Positions 1-7,623 of a DNA stretch of 9,176 nt are shown piece after piece. Numbering within the stretch: the stretch's first letter is position 1; the number at the start of each line of letters is the position of its first letter. The position numbers were made by a program, and so were the translations under genes. Origin of the DNA: Pseudomonadota bacterium (GTDB lineage: Bacteria; Pseudomonadota; Gammaproteobacteria; Arenicellales; UBA868); assembly GCA_018661145.1 (NCBI GenBank), contig JABJIU010000216.1, forward strand, positions 1 through 9,176, given 5' to 3'. Below the pieces are notes generated by a model that saw nothing but the letters and a program-made list of their open reading frames with translations, did not search any database and had not been told where the DNA came from.

Positions 1-2750
1 ATCTGGAGGATCTTTTTGCTCGATTTAATGAAAACCCAGACAGCGTTCCCGACGAATGGTCCGGCTTCTTTGCTGATTTACCTATTGAGCCCGCGTTTTC
101 AAGTGGCGCACCCATTGCCGAGACCGTTACCGGGGAAGAGAATGACTCTGGCCGAAAACAGGCAGCAGTACTTCGCCTGATCAATGCCTACCGAATGCGG
201 GGCCACAGTATTGCCAATACGGATCCTCTCGGTATTGCCAATCCAATAATTCCCGAAGACTTTGATCTCTCATTTCAGGGGCTTTCAGACGACGATTTGC
301 TCCGGACTTTTGATACCGGCTCCCTTGCTTTCGGTCCGGACCGGCTACCGCTCGAGCGTATCAGTGATCTTTGCAACGACGTGTACTGCGGGCCCGTTGG
401 TGTGGAATTCATGCACATTTCGGACACAGCAGAAAAACGGTGGCTTCAAAACCACTTGGAAACGGACCCGGTTCGACCTCGCCCCAGCGCTGATTTTAAA
501 AAACACCTCCTCCAGCGTCTGACTGCCGCGGAAGGGCTCGAGCGATATCTGCATACCCGATTCGTCGGCCAGAAGCGGTTTTCCCTGGAAGGTGGGGAAG
601 CACTCGTACCGGCACTTCAGGAGTTAATTCAGGCTTCCGGAAAAGTCGGGGTTAAAGAGGTCGTGATCGGCATGGCGCACCGAGGTCGACTCAACGTGCT
701 GGTCAACATTCTAGGCAAGTCTCCAGGAGACCTGTTCAGTGAATTCGAAGGGAAAATCGAGACCAACGGTGCAGACATCAATACCGGCGATGTTAAGTAT
801 CACCAGGGATTTTCTGCCGACGTCAACACACCCGGTGAGACGGTTCACGTAGCACTCTCGTTCAATCCCTCCCACCTCGAGATCATTAATCCCGTGGTGG
901 AAGGCTCCGTACGCGCCCGTCAGGACCGCCGAGGCGATGAAGAAAAAAATCAGGTGATGCCCGTTCTAATTCACGGTGATGCGGCATTTGCAGGACAAGG
1001 AGTGGTCATGGAAACACTCAACATGTCCAACACCCGGGGCTTCTCAACTGGTGGCACAATTCATCTGATTGTGAATAACCAGATTGGATTCACAACCCGC
1101 AATCCCCTCGACGCTCGATCGACACCGTACTGCACCGAGATTGCAAAAATGGTGCAGGCGCCAATATTCCATGTCAACGGCGACGATCCCGAAGCTGTGA
1201 TATTTGTGACTGAACTTGCGCACCGCTATCGAATGCATTTTCACAAGGATGTCGTGATTGACATCATCTGCTATCGCCGACTAGGCCATAACGAGGCCGA
1301 TGAGCCTTCGATCACACAGCCGTCGATGTATCGTGTTATCCGGACTTTGCCTACCACCCGTCAACGGTATGCTGAAAAACTAATTGCCGAGGGGGTCATC
1401 GACCAAGCGCAGAGTGAGGCGTTGGTGACAGACTATCGACAAGCACTCGATGAAGGACGTGTGGTCTATCCCCCTGCCCATGATGCAGACAAGTCCCGCT
1501 TTTTTGTTGACTGGGCGCCTTACCTGGGCGCGCGGTGGACCGACCCAGCGGAGACGGCAATCAGTCGCGATCGCGTTATGAGCCTAAACCAACGCCTCGT
1601 TACCCTGCCCGACGGCTTTGAACCCCATCGCAGGGTCAAACGGATACTCGAGGATCGGAGCCGCATGGCGCGCGCTGAGATCATGATGGACTGGGGTTTT
1701 GCTGAGACTATGGCTTACGCATCGCTGATTGAGGACGGCTACTCGGTCAGATTATCGGGGCAGGATTCTGGGCGTGGTACGTTCTCGCATCGCCATGCGG
1801 TCCTGAAGAATCAGGCCCGGCGTCAGCCTTATGTTCCACTACGCAGTATCAGCGATGACCCATCGAAATTTCTGGTTATCGATTCCCTTCTGTCGGAAGA
1901 AGCTGTGTTGGGGTTTGAATATGGTTACGCCACCACGGAGCCTCGCACTCTGACAATCTGGGAGGCACAATTTGGCGACTTTGCCAATGGTGCGCAGGTC
2001 GTCATTGATCAGTTCATCAGCAGCGGTGAGGCCAAATGGCAGCGGCTATGTGGCCTGACGCTGCTTCTTCCGCACGGCTTGGAGGGACAAGGCCCGGAGC
2101 ACTCCTCAGCCCGGCTTGAGCGCTTCCTGCAGTTATGCGGCGATAACAATATGCAGGTCTGCGTGCCGACCACACCTGCTCAGTTCTTCCATTTACTTAG
2201 AAGGCAGATGATCCGGCCATTGCGCCGTCCGCTAGTTGTCATGACACCTAAGAGCCTGCTACGGCATCGTCACTCGGTGTCACCCCTGACCGATCTCACG
2301 GAGGGCGGTTTTCATACCATTCTGGATGATTCCAAAATCAAGCACAGGAACACTGTCGAGCGGATCGTGCTCTGCACCGGAAAGGTCTACTTTGATCTTG
2401 ACGCCGAGCGAACGCGCCGCGACCAGCAAACCGCGGCGATTATTCGGCTTGAGCAGCTTTACCCGATGCCTCAAGAAAAACTTATGGGAATGCTGGCGGA
2501 GTACCCTAACTGCAAGACTATCGTTTGGTGTCAAGAAGAGCCGCGAAATCAGGGTTCATGGCACCGAATTCAGAACCAGCTCGCCCGGTTGATTCGTGAT
2601 GACCAGAATCTCGAATACGTCAGCCGGGACGCGTCGGCGTCACCCGCCGTGGGGTATTATCAAAAGCATCTTGAGGAACAGGAAAACCTGGTAAGTGAAG
2701 CGCTGGGGCCAGAATCCGCGGCGCTCGCCGCGACCGTAGTCGGGAGTTAA
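1..2750 (+). CDS. sucA: 2-oxoglutarate dehydrogenase E1 component (partial, 5' end outside window)
   Basis: Thiamine-diphosphate enzyme that decarboxylates 2-oxoglutarate and passes the succinyl group to the lipoyl arm of E2; cytoplasmic TCA-cycle complex. The open frame runs from base 3 with no start codon, giving 915 visible residues against 933 in E. coli SucA. The first residues (LEDLFARFNENPDSV) align about 22 residues into the E. coli protein, so only a short N-terminus is missing; the ATG at 195 is internal. Visible landmarks: GMAHRGRLNV with His226 and KYHQGF with His267 (matching the E. coli catalytic pair His260/His298), the ThDP/Mg segment GDAAFAGQG at 325-333 with NNQ at 358-360, the pyrimidine-binding domain with GQDSGRGTFSHRH at 586-598 and EAQFGDFANG at 654-663, and WCQEEPRNQGSW at 842-853. 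No frameshift or missing key residue was seen. sucB follows 5 bases after the stop. Confidence 0.97.
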   Translation, partial: LEDLFARFNENPDSVPDEWSGFFADLPIEPAFSSGAPIAETVTGEENDSGRKQAAVLRLINAYRMRGHSIANTDPLGIANPIIPEDFDLSFQGLSDDDLLRTFDTGSLAFGPDRLPLERISDLCNDVYCGPVGVEFMHISDTAEKRWLQNHLETDPVRPRPSADFKKHLLQRLTAAEGLERYLHTRFVGQKRFSLEGGEALVPALQELIQASGKVGVKEVVIGMAHRGRLNVLVNILGKSPGDLFSEFEGKIETNGADINTGDVKYHQGFSADVNTPGETVHVALSFNPSHLEIINPVVEGSVRARQDRRGDEEKNQVMPVLIHGDAAFAGQGVVMETLNMSNTRGFSTGGTIHLIVNNQIGFTTRNPLDARSTPYCTEIAKMVQAPIFHVNGDDPEAVIFVTELAHRYRMHFHKDVVIDIICYRRLGHNEADEPSITQPSMYRVIRTLPTTRQRYAEKLIAEGVIDQAQSEALVTDYRQALDEGRVVYPPAHDADKSRFFVDWAPYLGARWTDPAETAISRDRVMSLNQRLVTLPDGFEPHRRVKRILEDRSRMARAEIMMDWGFAETMAYASLIEDGYSVRLSGQDSGRGTFSHRHAVLKNQARRQPYVPLRSISDDPSKFLVIDSLLSEEAVLGFEYGYATTEPRTLTIWEAQFGDFANGAQVVIDQFISSGEAKWQRLCGLTLLLPHGLEGQGPEHSSARLERFLQLCGDNNMQVCVPTTPAQFFHLLRRQMIRPLRRPLVVMTPKSLLRHRHSVSPLTDLTEGGFHTILDDSKIKHRNTVERIVLCTGKVYFDLDAERTRRDQQTAAIIRLEQLYPMPQEKLMGMLAEYPNCKTIVWCQEEPRNQGSWHRIQNQLARLIRDDQNLEYVSRDASASPAVGYYQKHLEEQENLVSEALGPESAALAATVVGS

Positions 2751-2758
2751 TAACGTTG
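2742..2758 (+). promoter_or_regulatory. Ribosome binding site deciding the TTG start of sucB
   Basis: GGGAG at 2742-2746 lies 9 bases before TTG 2756-2758. It sits inside the last codons of sucA, so E2 translation is probably coupled to the end of E1 translation. The first in-frame ATG is codon 9, which would cut into the first strand of the lipoyl domain, so the TTG is the better start. Confidence 0.7.
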
Positions 2759-4000
2759 TCTATTGAGATCAAAGTCCCGATGCTGCCCGAATCCGTATCA
2801 GATGCGACCATGCTCCACTGGCATGTGGAAGCGGGACAAGCGGTACGTCGTGACGACAACCTGGTTGACATTGAAACCGAAAAAGTCGTTTTGGAAGTGC
2901 CGGCACCCCGAGACGGCATCATCACTGAAATACTGCGCGCGGAGGGGGATACCGTCCTTGGCGATGATGTCATCGCCCTGTTTGAGGCAGGGGCAGAAGC
3001 GGTAGCGGAAGCCGGGACGCCTGCTGCACGAGAGGATTCAGCAGAGGAAACTATCGCCAACGAACCGTTTCAGGAGTCACAGGCAGCAGGTAGTGTTCCT
3101 TCTCCTGGCTCCGACGAAACACCCCCTGCGACTACCTCATCCTCACCTGCCGGCCCAGCCGTAAAATATCTCGCTGCGGTTGATGGCATCGACCTTCAGG
3201 ACATACAGGGCACCGGCCGGGGCGGGCGAATTCTTAAGAGTGATGTTCACGCGCATGCTACGCAGTCACTGTCACCAACACAGGCGGTGACGACTAGCCC
3301 GAAGGGCGTTCGTCGGGAACCTATGAGCCGCCTGCGCAGGACTATCGCATCCCGCTTGATGCAGGCGCAGCATAATGCAGCGATCCTGACAACCTTCAAC
3401 GAAGTCGACCTGTACGAGGTTAAGGCCCTTCGGGCCCGCTACCGGGAAACTTTTGAAAAAGCGCACGGCGTTCGCCTCGGGTTCATGTCTTTTTTTGTAA
3501 AAGCAGGTGTAGAGGCATTGAAGCGATTTCCGATCATCAATGCGGCTATAGAAGATACGGACATCCTTTACTATGACTACTACGACATTGGGATTGCGGT
3601 CTCATCGCCCAGAGGGCTCGTGGTGCCGGTACTGCGCGATGCAGAACGACTTGGCCTTGCCGAGATTGAAAAATCCATCGCGGCGCTTGGAGAGCGCGCG
3701 AAGTCAGGTGCACTCACCCTAGATGACCTCACCGGAGGTACCTTTACCATCACCAATGGCGGCGTCTTTGGCTCAATGCTCTCAACGCCGATCCTAAATC
3801 CGCCGCAAAGCGCTATCCTCGGAATGCATAAAATCCAGGACCGGCCCGTTGCGCTTGATGGTGCCATCGTAATTCGTCCGATGATGTATCTTGCGCTGTC
3901 ATATGATCATCGAATCATCGACGGTGCAGACGCTGTTGCCTTTCTGGTCGCAATAAAAGAAGCGCTAGAAGATCCTGCCCGTTTGCTGCTTGAGATCTGA
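2756..4000 (+). CDS. sucB: Dihydrolipoamide succinyltransferase, E2 of 2-oxoglutarate dehydrogenase
   Basis: Core of the 2-oxoglutarate dehydrogenase complex; transfers the succinyl group from its lipoyl arm to CoA. 414 residues (E. coli SucB is 405). Domains in order: one lipoyl domain at about 2-77 with the lipoylated Lys43 in DIETEKVVLEV; an acidic Ser/Thr/Pro/Ala-rich linker to about 130; a peripheral subunit-binding domain at about 134-167 ending in GTGRGGRILKSDV; a second linker; and the catalytic domain from about 186, containing LTTFNEVDL and SYDHRIIDG with catalytic His385 and Asp389. LTTFNEVDL is close to the LTTFNEVNM of E. coli SucB and supports the succinyltransferase call over acetyltransferase. 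The start codon is TTG. In the subunit-binding domain the usual Arg of the first helix is Lys137. It lies between sucA and lpd in one apparent operon. Confidence 0.96.
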   Translation: MSIEIKVPMLPESVSDATMLHWHVEAGQAVRRDDNLVDIETEKVVLEVPAPRDGIITEILRAEGDTVLGDDVIALFEAGAEAVAEAGTPAAREDSAEETIANEPFQESQAAGSVPSPGSDETPPATTSSSPAGPAVKYLAAVDGIDLQDIQGTGRGGRILKSDVHAHATQSLSPTQAVTTSPKGVRREPMSRLRRTIASRLMQAQHNAAILTTFNEVDLYEVKALRARYRETFEKAHGVRLGFMSFFVKAGVEALKRFPIINAAIEDTDILYYDYYDIGIAVSSPRGLVVPVLRDAERLGLAEIEKSIAALGERAKSGALTLDDLTGGTFTITNGGVFGSMLSTPILNPPQSAILGMHKIQDRPVALDGAIVIRPMMYLALSYDHRIIDGADAVAFLVAIKEALEDPARLLLEI

Positions 4001-4065
4001 ACCCCTGTACCGGCCTGACCATAACGTAGCCAAATCCGGGGTTTGCCATGGGGGACACTCAACGT

Positions 4066-5490
4066 ATGAGTGATTTTGATGTCATCGTGATTGGGGCAGG
4101 CCCAGGTGGATATGTCGCCGCTATCCGATGTGCGCAACTCGGGCTCAAAACCGCCTGCGTCGATCGCTGGATAGGTGAGGACGGAGAACCCTCCCCCGGT
4201 GGCACCTGCCTAAACGTCGGCTGCATTCCGTCGAAGGCGTTGCTGGACTCCTCGGAACGCTACGAGGAGATAAGCACCCATGCCGTAGACCACGGCATCA
4301 GTGCCGGCCCTATCTCGATTGATGTCGCAAAGATGCAGGCGCGGAAAGATAAACTGGTTTCGGATCTCACCAGCGGCATCAGCGCACTTTTTAAATCAAA
4401 TCAAATTGCTTTTATCAGCGGCCACGGTTGTCTGGTCGAACCCGGAAGCGTGCGCGTCTCCTCAGATCATCAGCCGGAGCAGTTTCTAAGGGCAAAACAC
4501 GTAATCCTAGCAAGCGGCTCGCAACCGGTTCAACTGCCCGGTATGTCAGTCGACGAAACAACCATCTTTGATTCTTCCGGTGCGCTCGCATTTTCTACGG
4601 TGCCGACAAGGCTCGGCATTATTGGCGCCGGCGTTATCGGTCTTGAACTGGGCAGTGTGTGGCGGCGTCTTGGTGCCGAAGTCATTATCCTTGAGGCGAT
4701 GGATTCTCTACTTGGCAATGCCGATCGCATGATCGCCCGTGAGGCAAAAAAGCAGTTTTCCCGGCAGGGACTCGATATTCTCCTGGGATGCCAGGTCACC
4801 GAAGTTACTTCGACGAAAGACGGATGCACCATCCACTATCGCACTGGTGAGCAGGATGAAAGCATAGACGTAGAGCGACTGATTGTTGCGGTCGGACGCC
4901 TACCCTGCACAGAGGGGCTGTTTGAGCCCGGATGCGGGATCGAGTTAAACGCGCGGGGAGCGGTGAGCGTAGATGCACATTGTGCAACTGCAGTTCCGGG
5001 TGTGTGGGCAATCGGCGATCTAGTGGACGGACCCATGCTCGCTCACAAGGCTTCAGAAGAAGGCGTTGCGGTCGCCGAACGCATCGCAAGCGGTGTAGGT
5101 CATGTGGATTATTCGATAGTGCCCTGGGTCATCTATACCCATCCGGAGATCGCCTGGGTTGGCGCTACAGAGGAGGAACTTAAGTCCCAGGGAGTCCAAT
5201 ACAAGGTGGGCTTGTTCCCTTTTGCTGCCAGCGGCCGCGCCAAAGCCGCCGGCGCTACTGAAGGATTCGCCAAGATCATCGCCTGCCACGAAACAGACCG
5301 GATTCTGGGTGCACACATGATCGGTCCTCAGGTTTCCGAGCTCATCAACGAAGCCGTCCTTGCCATGTCGATGGAGGCAAGCGCAGAAGATCTGGCCCGC
5401 ACAGTACACGCGCATCCAACTCTCGCCGAAGTCGTGCACGAGGCAGCGCTGGCCTCCCACGGTCGGGCTATCCACAAGGTCAACCGGTAG
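4066..5490 (+). CDS. lpd: Dihydrolipoamide dehydrogenase, E3 of 2-oxoglutarate dehydrogenase (LpdG type)
   Basis: FAD flavoenzyme that reoxidises the dihydrolipoyl arm of E2 and reduces NAD+. From ATG 4066 the protein is 474 residues and begins MSDFDVIVIGAGPGG, typical of the family; ATG 4048, six codons earlier, is a possible alternative. GGGGGA at 4050-4055 would serve the later start with 10-base spacing, and GGGG at 4038-4041 the earlier one. Visible: FAD dinucleotide motif G10-x-G-x-x-G15; redox disulfide Cys48/Cys53 in GGTCLNVGCIPSKALL; NAD motif GAGVIG at 187-192; second FAD segment WAIGDLVDGPMLAHKASEEG; dimer-interface catalytic pair His450/Glu455 in HAHPTLAE. The extra residues before the disulfide (GEDGEPSPGG) and the ending AIHKVNR resemble Pseudomonas LpdG, the E3 coupled to 2-oxoglutarate dehydrogenase. 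The gap after sucB is 65 bases (47 if ATG 4048 is used). Confidence 0.95.
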   Translation: MSDFDVIVIGAGPGGYVAAIRCAQLGLKTACVDRWIGEDGEPSPGGTCLNVGCIPSKALLDSSERYEEISTHAVDHGISAGPISIDVAKMQARKDKLVSDLTSGISALFKSNQIAFISGHGCLVEPGSVRVSSDHQPEQFLRAKHVILASGSQPVQLPGMSVDETTIFDSSGALAFSTVPTRLGIIGAGVIGLELGSVWRRLGAEVIILEAMDSLLGNADRMIAREAKKQFSRQGLDILLGCQVTEVTSTKDGCTIHYRTGEQDESIDVERLIVAVGRLPCTEGLFEPGCGIELNARGAVSVDAHCATAVPGVWAIGDLVDGPMLAHKASEEGVAVAERIASGVGHVDYSIVPWVIYTHPEIAWVGATEEELKSQGVQYKVGLFPFAASGRAKAAGATEGFAKIIACHETDRILGAHMIGPQVSELINEAVLAMSMEASAEDLARTVHAHPTLAEVVHEAALASHGRAIHKVNR

Positions 5491-5549
5491 CCGTCGTTGC
5501 AGGGCGGCACATTACCCCGTCGCCGGCTCTGTCACTCGCCCGTCTGGGG

Positions 5550-5580
5550 TACTTAAGTATTTAAAAATATGGTATAATTT
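5550..5580 (+). promoter_or_regulatory. Extended -10 promoter for the small gene at 5682
   Basis: TGGTATAAT at 5570-5578 is a perfect extended -10 element (TGn plus consensus TATAAT). No good -35 hexamer stands at 16-18 bases upstream, which extended -10 promoters tolerate. Instead a perfect 10-bp palindrome, TACTTAAGTA, occupies 5550-5559, where a -35 element or an operator would be. The surrounding bases are A/T-rich, unlike the neighbouring coding sequence. Initiation would fall near 5585, leaving a leader of about 95 bases before the ATG. The element suggests the small gene, and perhaps the permease after it, is transcribed independently of sucAB-lpd. Confidence 0.7.
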
Positions 5581-5681
5581 CGTACTATCCGGCGCCCAAT
5601 CACTTTTGCGGCGTCTACGCGGTCGGCACAATCGTCTGGCGCGCTTAACTACACACCTTTACTGTCCATTTTAGGAACCTC

Positions 5682-5927
5682 ATGAAGAAAGCGGATCCGG
5701 TTCTAAACTATGAAGAGTTTCCCCAGCTTTGCTACCACGTAGTCAAGATAGAGAAAGCAGACCTGCCAAGCGGTGGTTCAGACGGGAGTTGCTACCGCTA
5801 TGTTGTGGCGAACTCCGTTTCTTCAGTCACCGGTTACCGGCAAGGCACCAAGCGCGAAGTGACCCAGTATTGCGCGACCCTGATCGAAGACCTCAATCTC
5901 AGGACTATCCCGAAGAAAAAGGTCTGA
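5682..5927 (+). CDS. Small soluble hypothetical protein, 81 residues
   Basis: I do not recognise a family. The frame is supported by an ATG with AGGA at 5673-5676 (5-base spacing) and by the promoter upstream. The protein has no signal peptide and no membrane segment. It shows short strand-like stretches (YHVVKIE at 18-24, CYRYVVAN at 37-44, SSVTGYRQG at 47-55), then a likely helix at about 56-72 (TKREVTQYCATLIEDLN) and a basic tail ending PKKKV. The pattern suggests a compact beta-beta-beta-alpha fold. There are three cysteines (17, 37, 64), too scattered for an obvious zinc site. The permease gene follows after 91 bases, so co-transcription is possible but unproven. An overlapping frame from 5729 is a shadow. 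Confidence 0.65.
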   Translation: MKKADPVLNYEEFPQLCYHVVKIEKADLPSGGSDGSCYRYVVANSVSSVTGYRQGTKREVTQYCATLIEDLNLRTIPKKKV

Positions 5928-6018
5928 CCTGAAACTTTAGGATTTATCAGGACCTTTGCCTGCGCGCGGACTCTCAAACGTCGGTACCACCTCAAACACG
6001 CGTTAAGGACCAACCCGC

Positions 6019-6723
6019 GTGACCATTGGCCAGATTTCTCTGGCGCAACTTGCGCTGATCTTCATTCCTGTTGCCGTGGTCGTCACCATCCAGTGGCGAT
6101 GGTCACTCGCCTACCGGGACACCCTCTATGGGCTCAGTCGGATGGTGGTGCAGTTGCTCGCCGTCGGCTACGTACTGGTCTTTCTTTTCGAGTCAGAGAG
6201 TGCGCTGACGGTATCTGCCGTCCTGTTTGTAATGATTACCATCTCAAGCTGGATTGCGCTTCGACCGCTGGGTAAATCCCGGCCCGGTCTCTACTGGATA
6301 GCTTTACTCTCAATCACCGTTGGTTGCCTTCCCGTCCTGATGCTCGCTACCCAGCTGGTGATCGACGTCGAACCCTGGTATGCGCCCCATTATCTGATTC
6401 CGCTCGCAGGCATGATCTTCGCCAACTCCATGAATCCGGTGAGTATTGCGGCAGAGCGCTGCCAGGCAGAACTCGACCATGGTCACAGCCCTGAAAAGGC
6501 CCGTTATATCGCGATGCAAACTGCAATGATCCCCCTAGTGAACTCGCTGATGGCGGTAGGTCTCGTTTCTCTACCCGGCATGATGACGGGGCAGATACTC
6601 TCGGGGGTGTCGCCGCTGATTGCTGCCCGCTATCAGATTCTGGTGATGTGCATGCTCTTCAGTGCGTCAGGCATATCCGTAGCCTGCTTTTTGCATCTGT
6701 GGATGCGCCGGCCTGCGCGTTAG
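6019..6723 (+). CDS. FetB/UPF0014-family membrane permease
   Basis: Multi-pass inner-membrane protein of the UPF0014 family; E. coli FetB (YbbM) is the permease half of an ABC-type iron exporter, with FetA as its ATPase. 234 residues, somewhat shorter than E. coli FetB (about 259). The GTG start has AAGGA at 6005-6009, 9 bases upstream. Family landmarks: RMVVQLLAVGYVL at 41-53, IPLAGMIFANSMN at 127-139, and GLVSLPGMMTG at 181-191 followed by SPLIAARYQILVM. About seven hydrophobic segments can be counted. In E. coli fetA lies directly upstream; here the upstream gene is the small orphan protein and no Walker-motif ATPase occurs in the window. The family call is firm; iron as substrate is only inherited from E. 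coli. Confidence 0.88.
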   Translation: MTIGQISLAQLALIFIPVAVVVTIQWRWSLAYRDTLYGLSRMVVQLLAVGYVLVFLFESESALTVSAVLFVMITISSWIALRPLGKSRPGLYWIALLSITVGCLPVLMLATQLVIDVEPWYAPHYLIPLAGMIFANSMNPVSIAAERCQAELDHGHSPEKARYIAMQTAMIPLVNSLMAVGLVSLPGMMTGQILSGVSPLIAARYQILVMCMLFSASGISVACFLHLWMRRPAR

Positions 6724-6733
6724 CGCTGCGCTC

Positions 6734-7585
6734 TTACTTTCTGGTGGCAGATATCTGAAGCGCCAGGGCAGCAAACAGCGTTGCTCCGCCCGCCAGGGTA
6801 GCAACGGTCGGTAAATCACCCAACACCAGCCATACCCAGATCGGCGCAAGCAAGGGCTCACCCAGCGCAAAGAGTGTTAACTGCACCGCTGGAACCCCTT
6901 GCGCCGCGAGTGCGAAAAGGACACTACCCAGGCCGAGCTGCACCACGCCGAGCAGGGAACACCACATTGCTTCAATCCATGGAATCGCGAGCCCCACTCC
7001 CGTCCCTACGCTCACCGACAGGCTGACCGCCGCTCCAAAGGCTCCACCGTAAAATACAGCCGGCGTCATGTCGACATTTTTACCAACGCGCAAGATGACC
7101 GCATAGACCCCGAAAAACACTATTCCGAGGACCGCAACCCCTACGCCAAACGTGTCACCGATCTGCAGTCGGCCCCCTACCATGATTCCGATTCCTACAA
7201 CAGCCATTCCAATACTCACCCAGACCCGTGCACCGACCTGCTCACCCAGAAAGACCCTTCCCAACAGGGCAGCAAGAATCGGGGCCGCCGCCATCACAAA
7301 TACAGCTACCGCAACGGTGGTGTACTTGAGCGCAACGACATTACAGAGCATGGCACCACTCAGAAGCGCACCGGCAACGACGGTCTTGAAACCTCCTGCC
7401 CTTAGCACAGAGAAAGTCGAACGGCGATAGCGAATCACGGTCACGATGGCCACAAACACCGCGAGCGACACACAACGGTAGAAATTAATCTGCCACTCGG
7501 TCGCCTGCTCTAGCGATTTGACCACAACGCCCGCCAGGCTCCAGAACACCGGAGCGGTTATCGCGAAAGCATAATAACGTCTCAA
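6734..7585 (-). CDS. EamA/DMT-family transporter
   Basis: Inner-membrane permease of the drug/metabolite transporter superfamily; substrate unknown. 283 residues, almost entirely hydrophobic, with about ten predicted membrane segments arranged as two EamA repeats (about 5-135 and 148-278). The first repeat ends in PILAALLGRVFLGEQV (102-117), and the second carries the equivalent GEPLLAPIWVWLVLGD (242-257), the usual internal duplication. The start is TTG, set by a strong GGAGG 7 bases upstream (7593-7597 on the complementary strand). The N-terminus has no classical leader, as usual for the family. Members export amino acids, nucleotides or other metabolites; nothing here decides which. It converges on the FetB-like gene with only 10 bases between stop codons and is divergent from the isomerase-like gene. 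Confidence 0.9.
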   Translation of the reverse strand: MRRYYAFAITAPVFWSLAGVVVKSLEQATEWQINFYRCVSLAVFVAIVTVIRYRRSTFSVLRAGGFKTVVAGALLSGAMLCNVVALKYTTVAVAVFVMAAAPILAALLGRVFLGEQVGARVWVSIGMAVVGIGIMVGGRLQIGDTFGVGVAVLGIVFFGVYAVILRVGKNVDMTPAVFYGGAFGAAVSLSVSVGTGVGLAIPWIEAMWCSLLGVVQLGLGSVLFALAAQGVPAVQLTLFALGEPLLAPIWVWLVLGDLPTVATLAGGATLFAALALQISATRK

Positions 7586-7597
7586 ATCTTTTCCTCC
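7586..7597 (-). promoter_or_regulatory. Strong ribosome binding site for the TTG start of the EamA gene
   Basis: The complementary strand reads GGAGG at 7597-7593, 7 bases before TTG at 7585-7583. This near-ideal Shine-Dalgarno and spacing fixes the non-ATG start. Confidence 0.75.
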
Positions 7598-7610
7598 GGG
7601 GCTGTATTTT

Positions 7611-7623
7611 GCCTGAGACAGGC
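7611..7623. repeat. 13-bp inverted repeat in the divergent intergenic region
   Basis: GCCTG-AGA-CAGGC is a perfect inverted repeat with 5-bp arms. It lies 13 bases upstream of the EamA ribosome site on one side and about 50 bases upstream of the isomerase ATG on the other. Such a position suits an operator serving both divergent genes, but 5-bp arms can occur by chance. Confidence 0.3.

Noticed and set aside
2620..3060. 146-codon minus-strand open frame across the sucA-sucB junction
   Set aside because: Antisense to two well-conserved genes; the translation is low-complexity Ser/Ala/Arg, typical of a shadow frame.
4000..4043. AACCCC/GGGGTT pair that could cover the lpd ribosome site
   Set aside because: Six base pairs closing a 32-base loop is unlikely to be stable without conserved support.
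5053..5475. 140-codon minus-strand open frame inside lpd
   Set aside because: Fully inside the conserved lpd coding region and shows no recognisable domain.
5513..5551. TACCCC/GGGGTA pair after lpd as a terminator
   Set aside because: Six base pairs around a 27-base loop and no T-tract; too weak to call.
6899..7405. 168-codon plus-strand open frame opposite the EamA gene
   Set aside because: His/Arg/Thr-rich hydrophilic product, as expected for the complement of a hydrophobic permease; the EamA frame explains the region.
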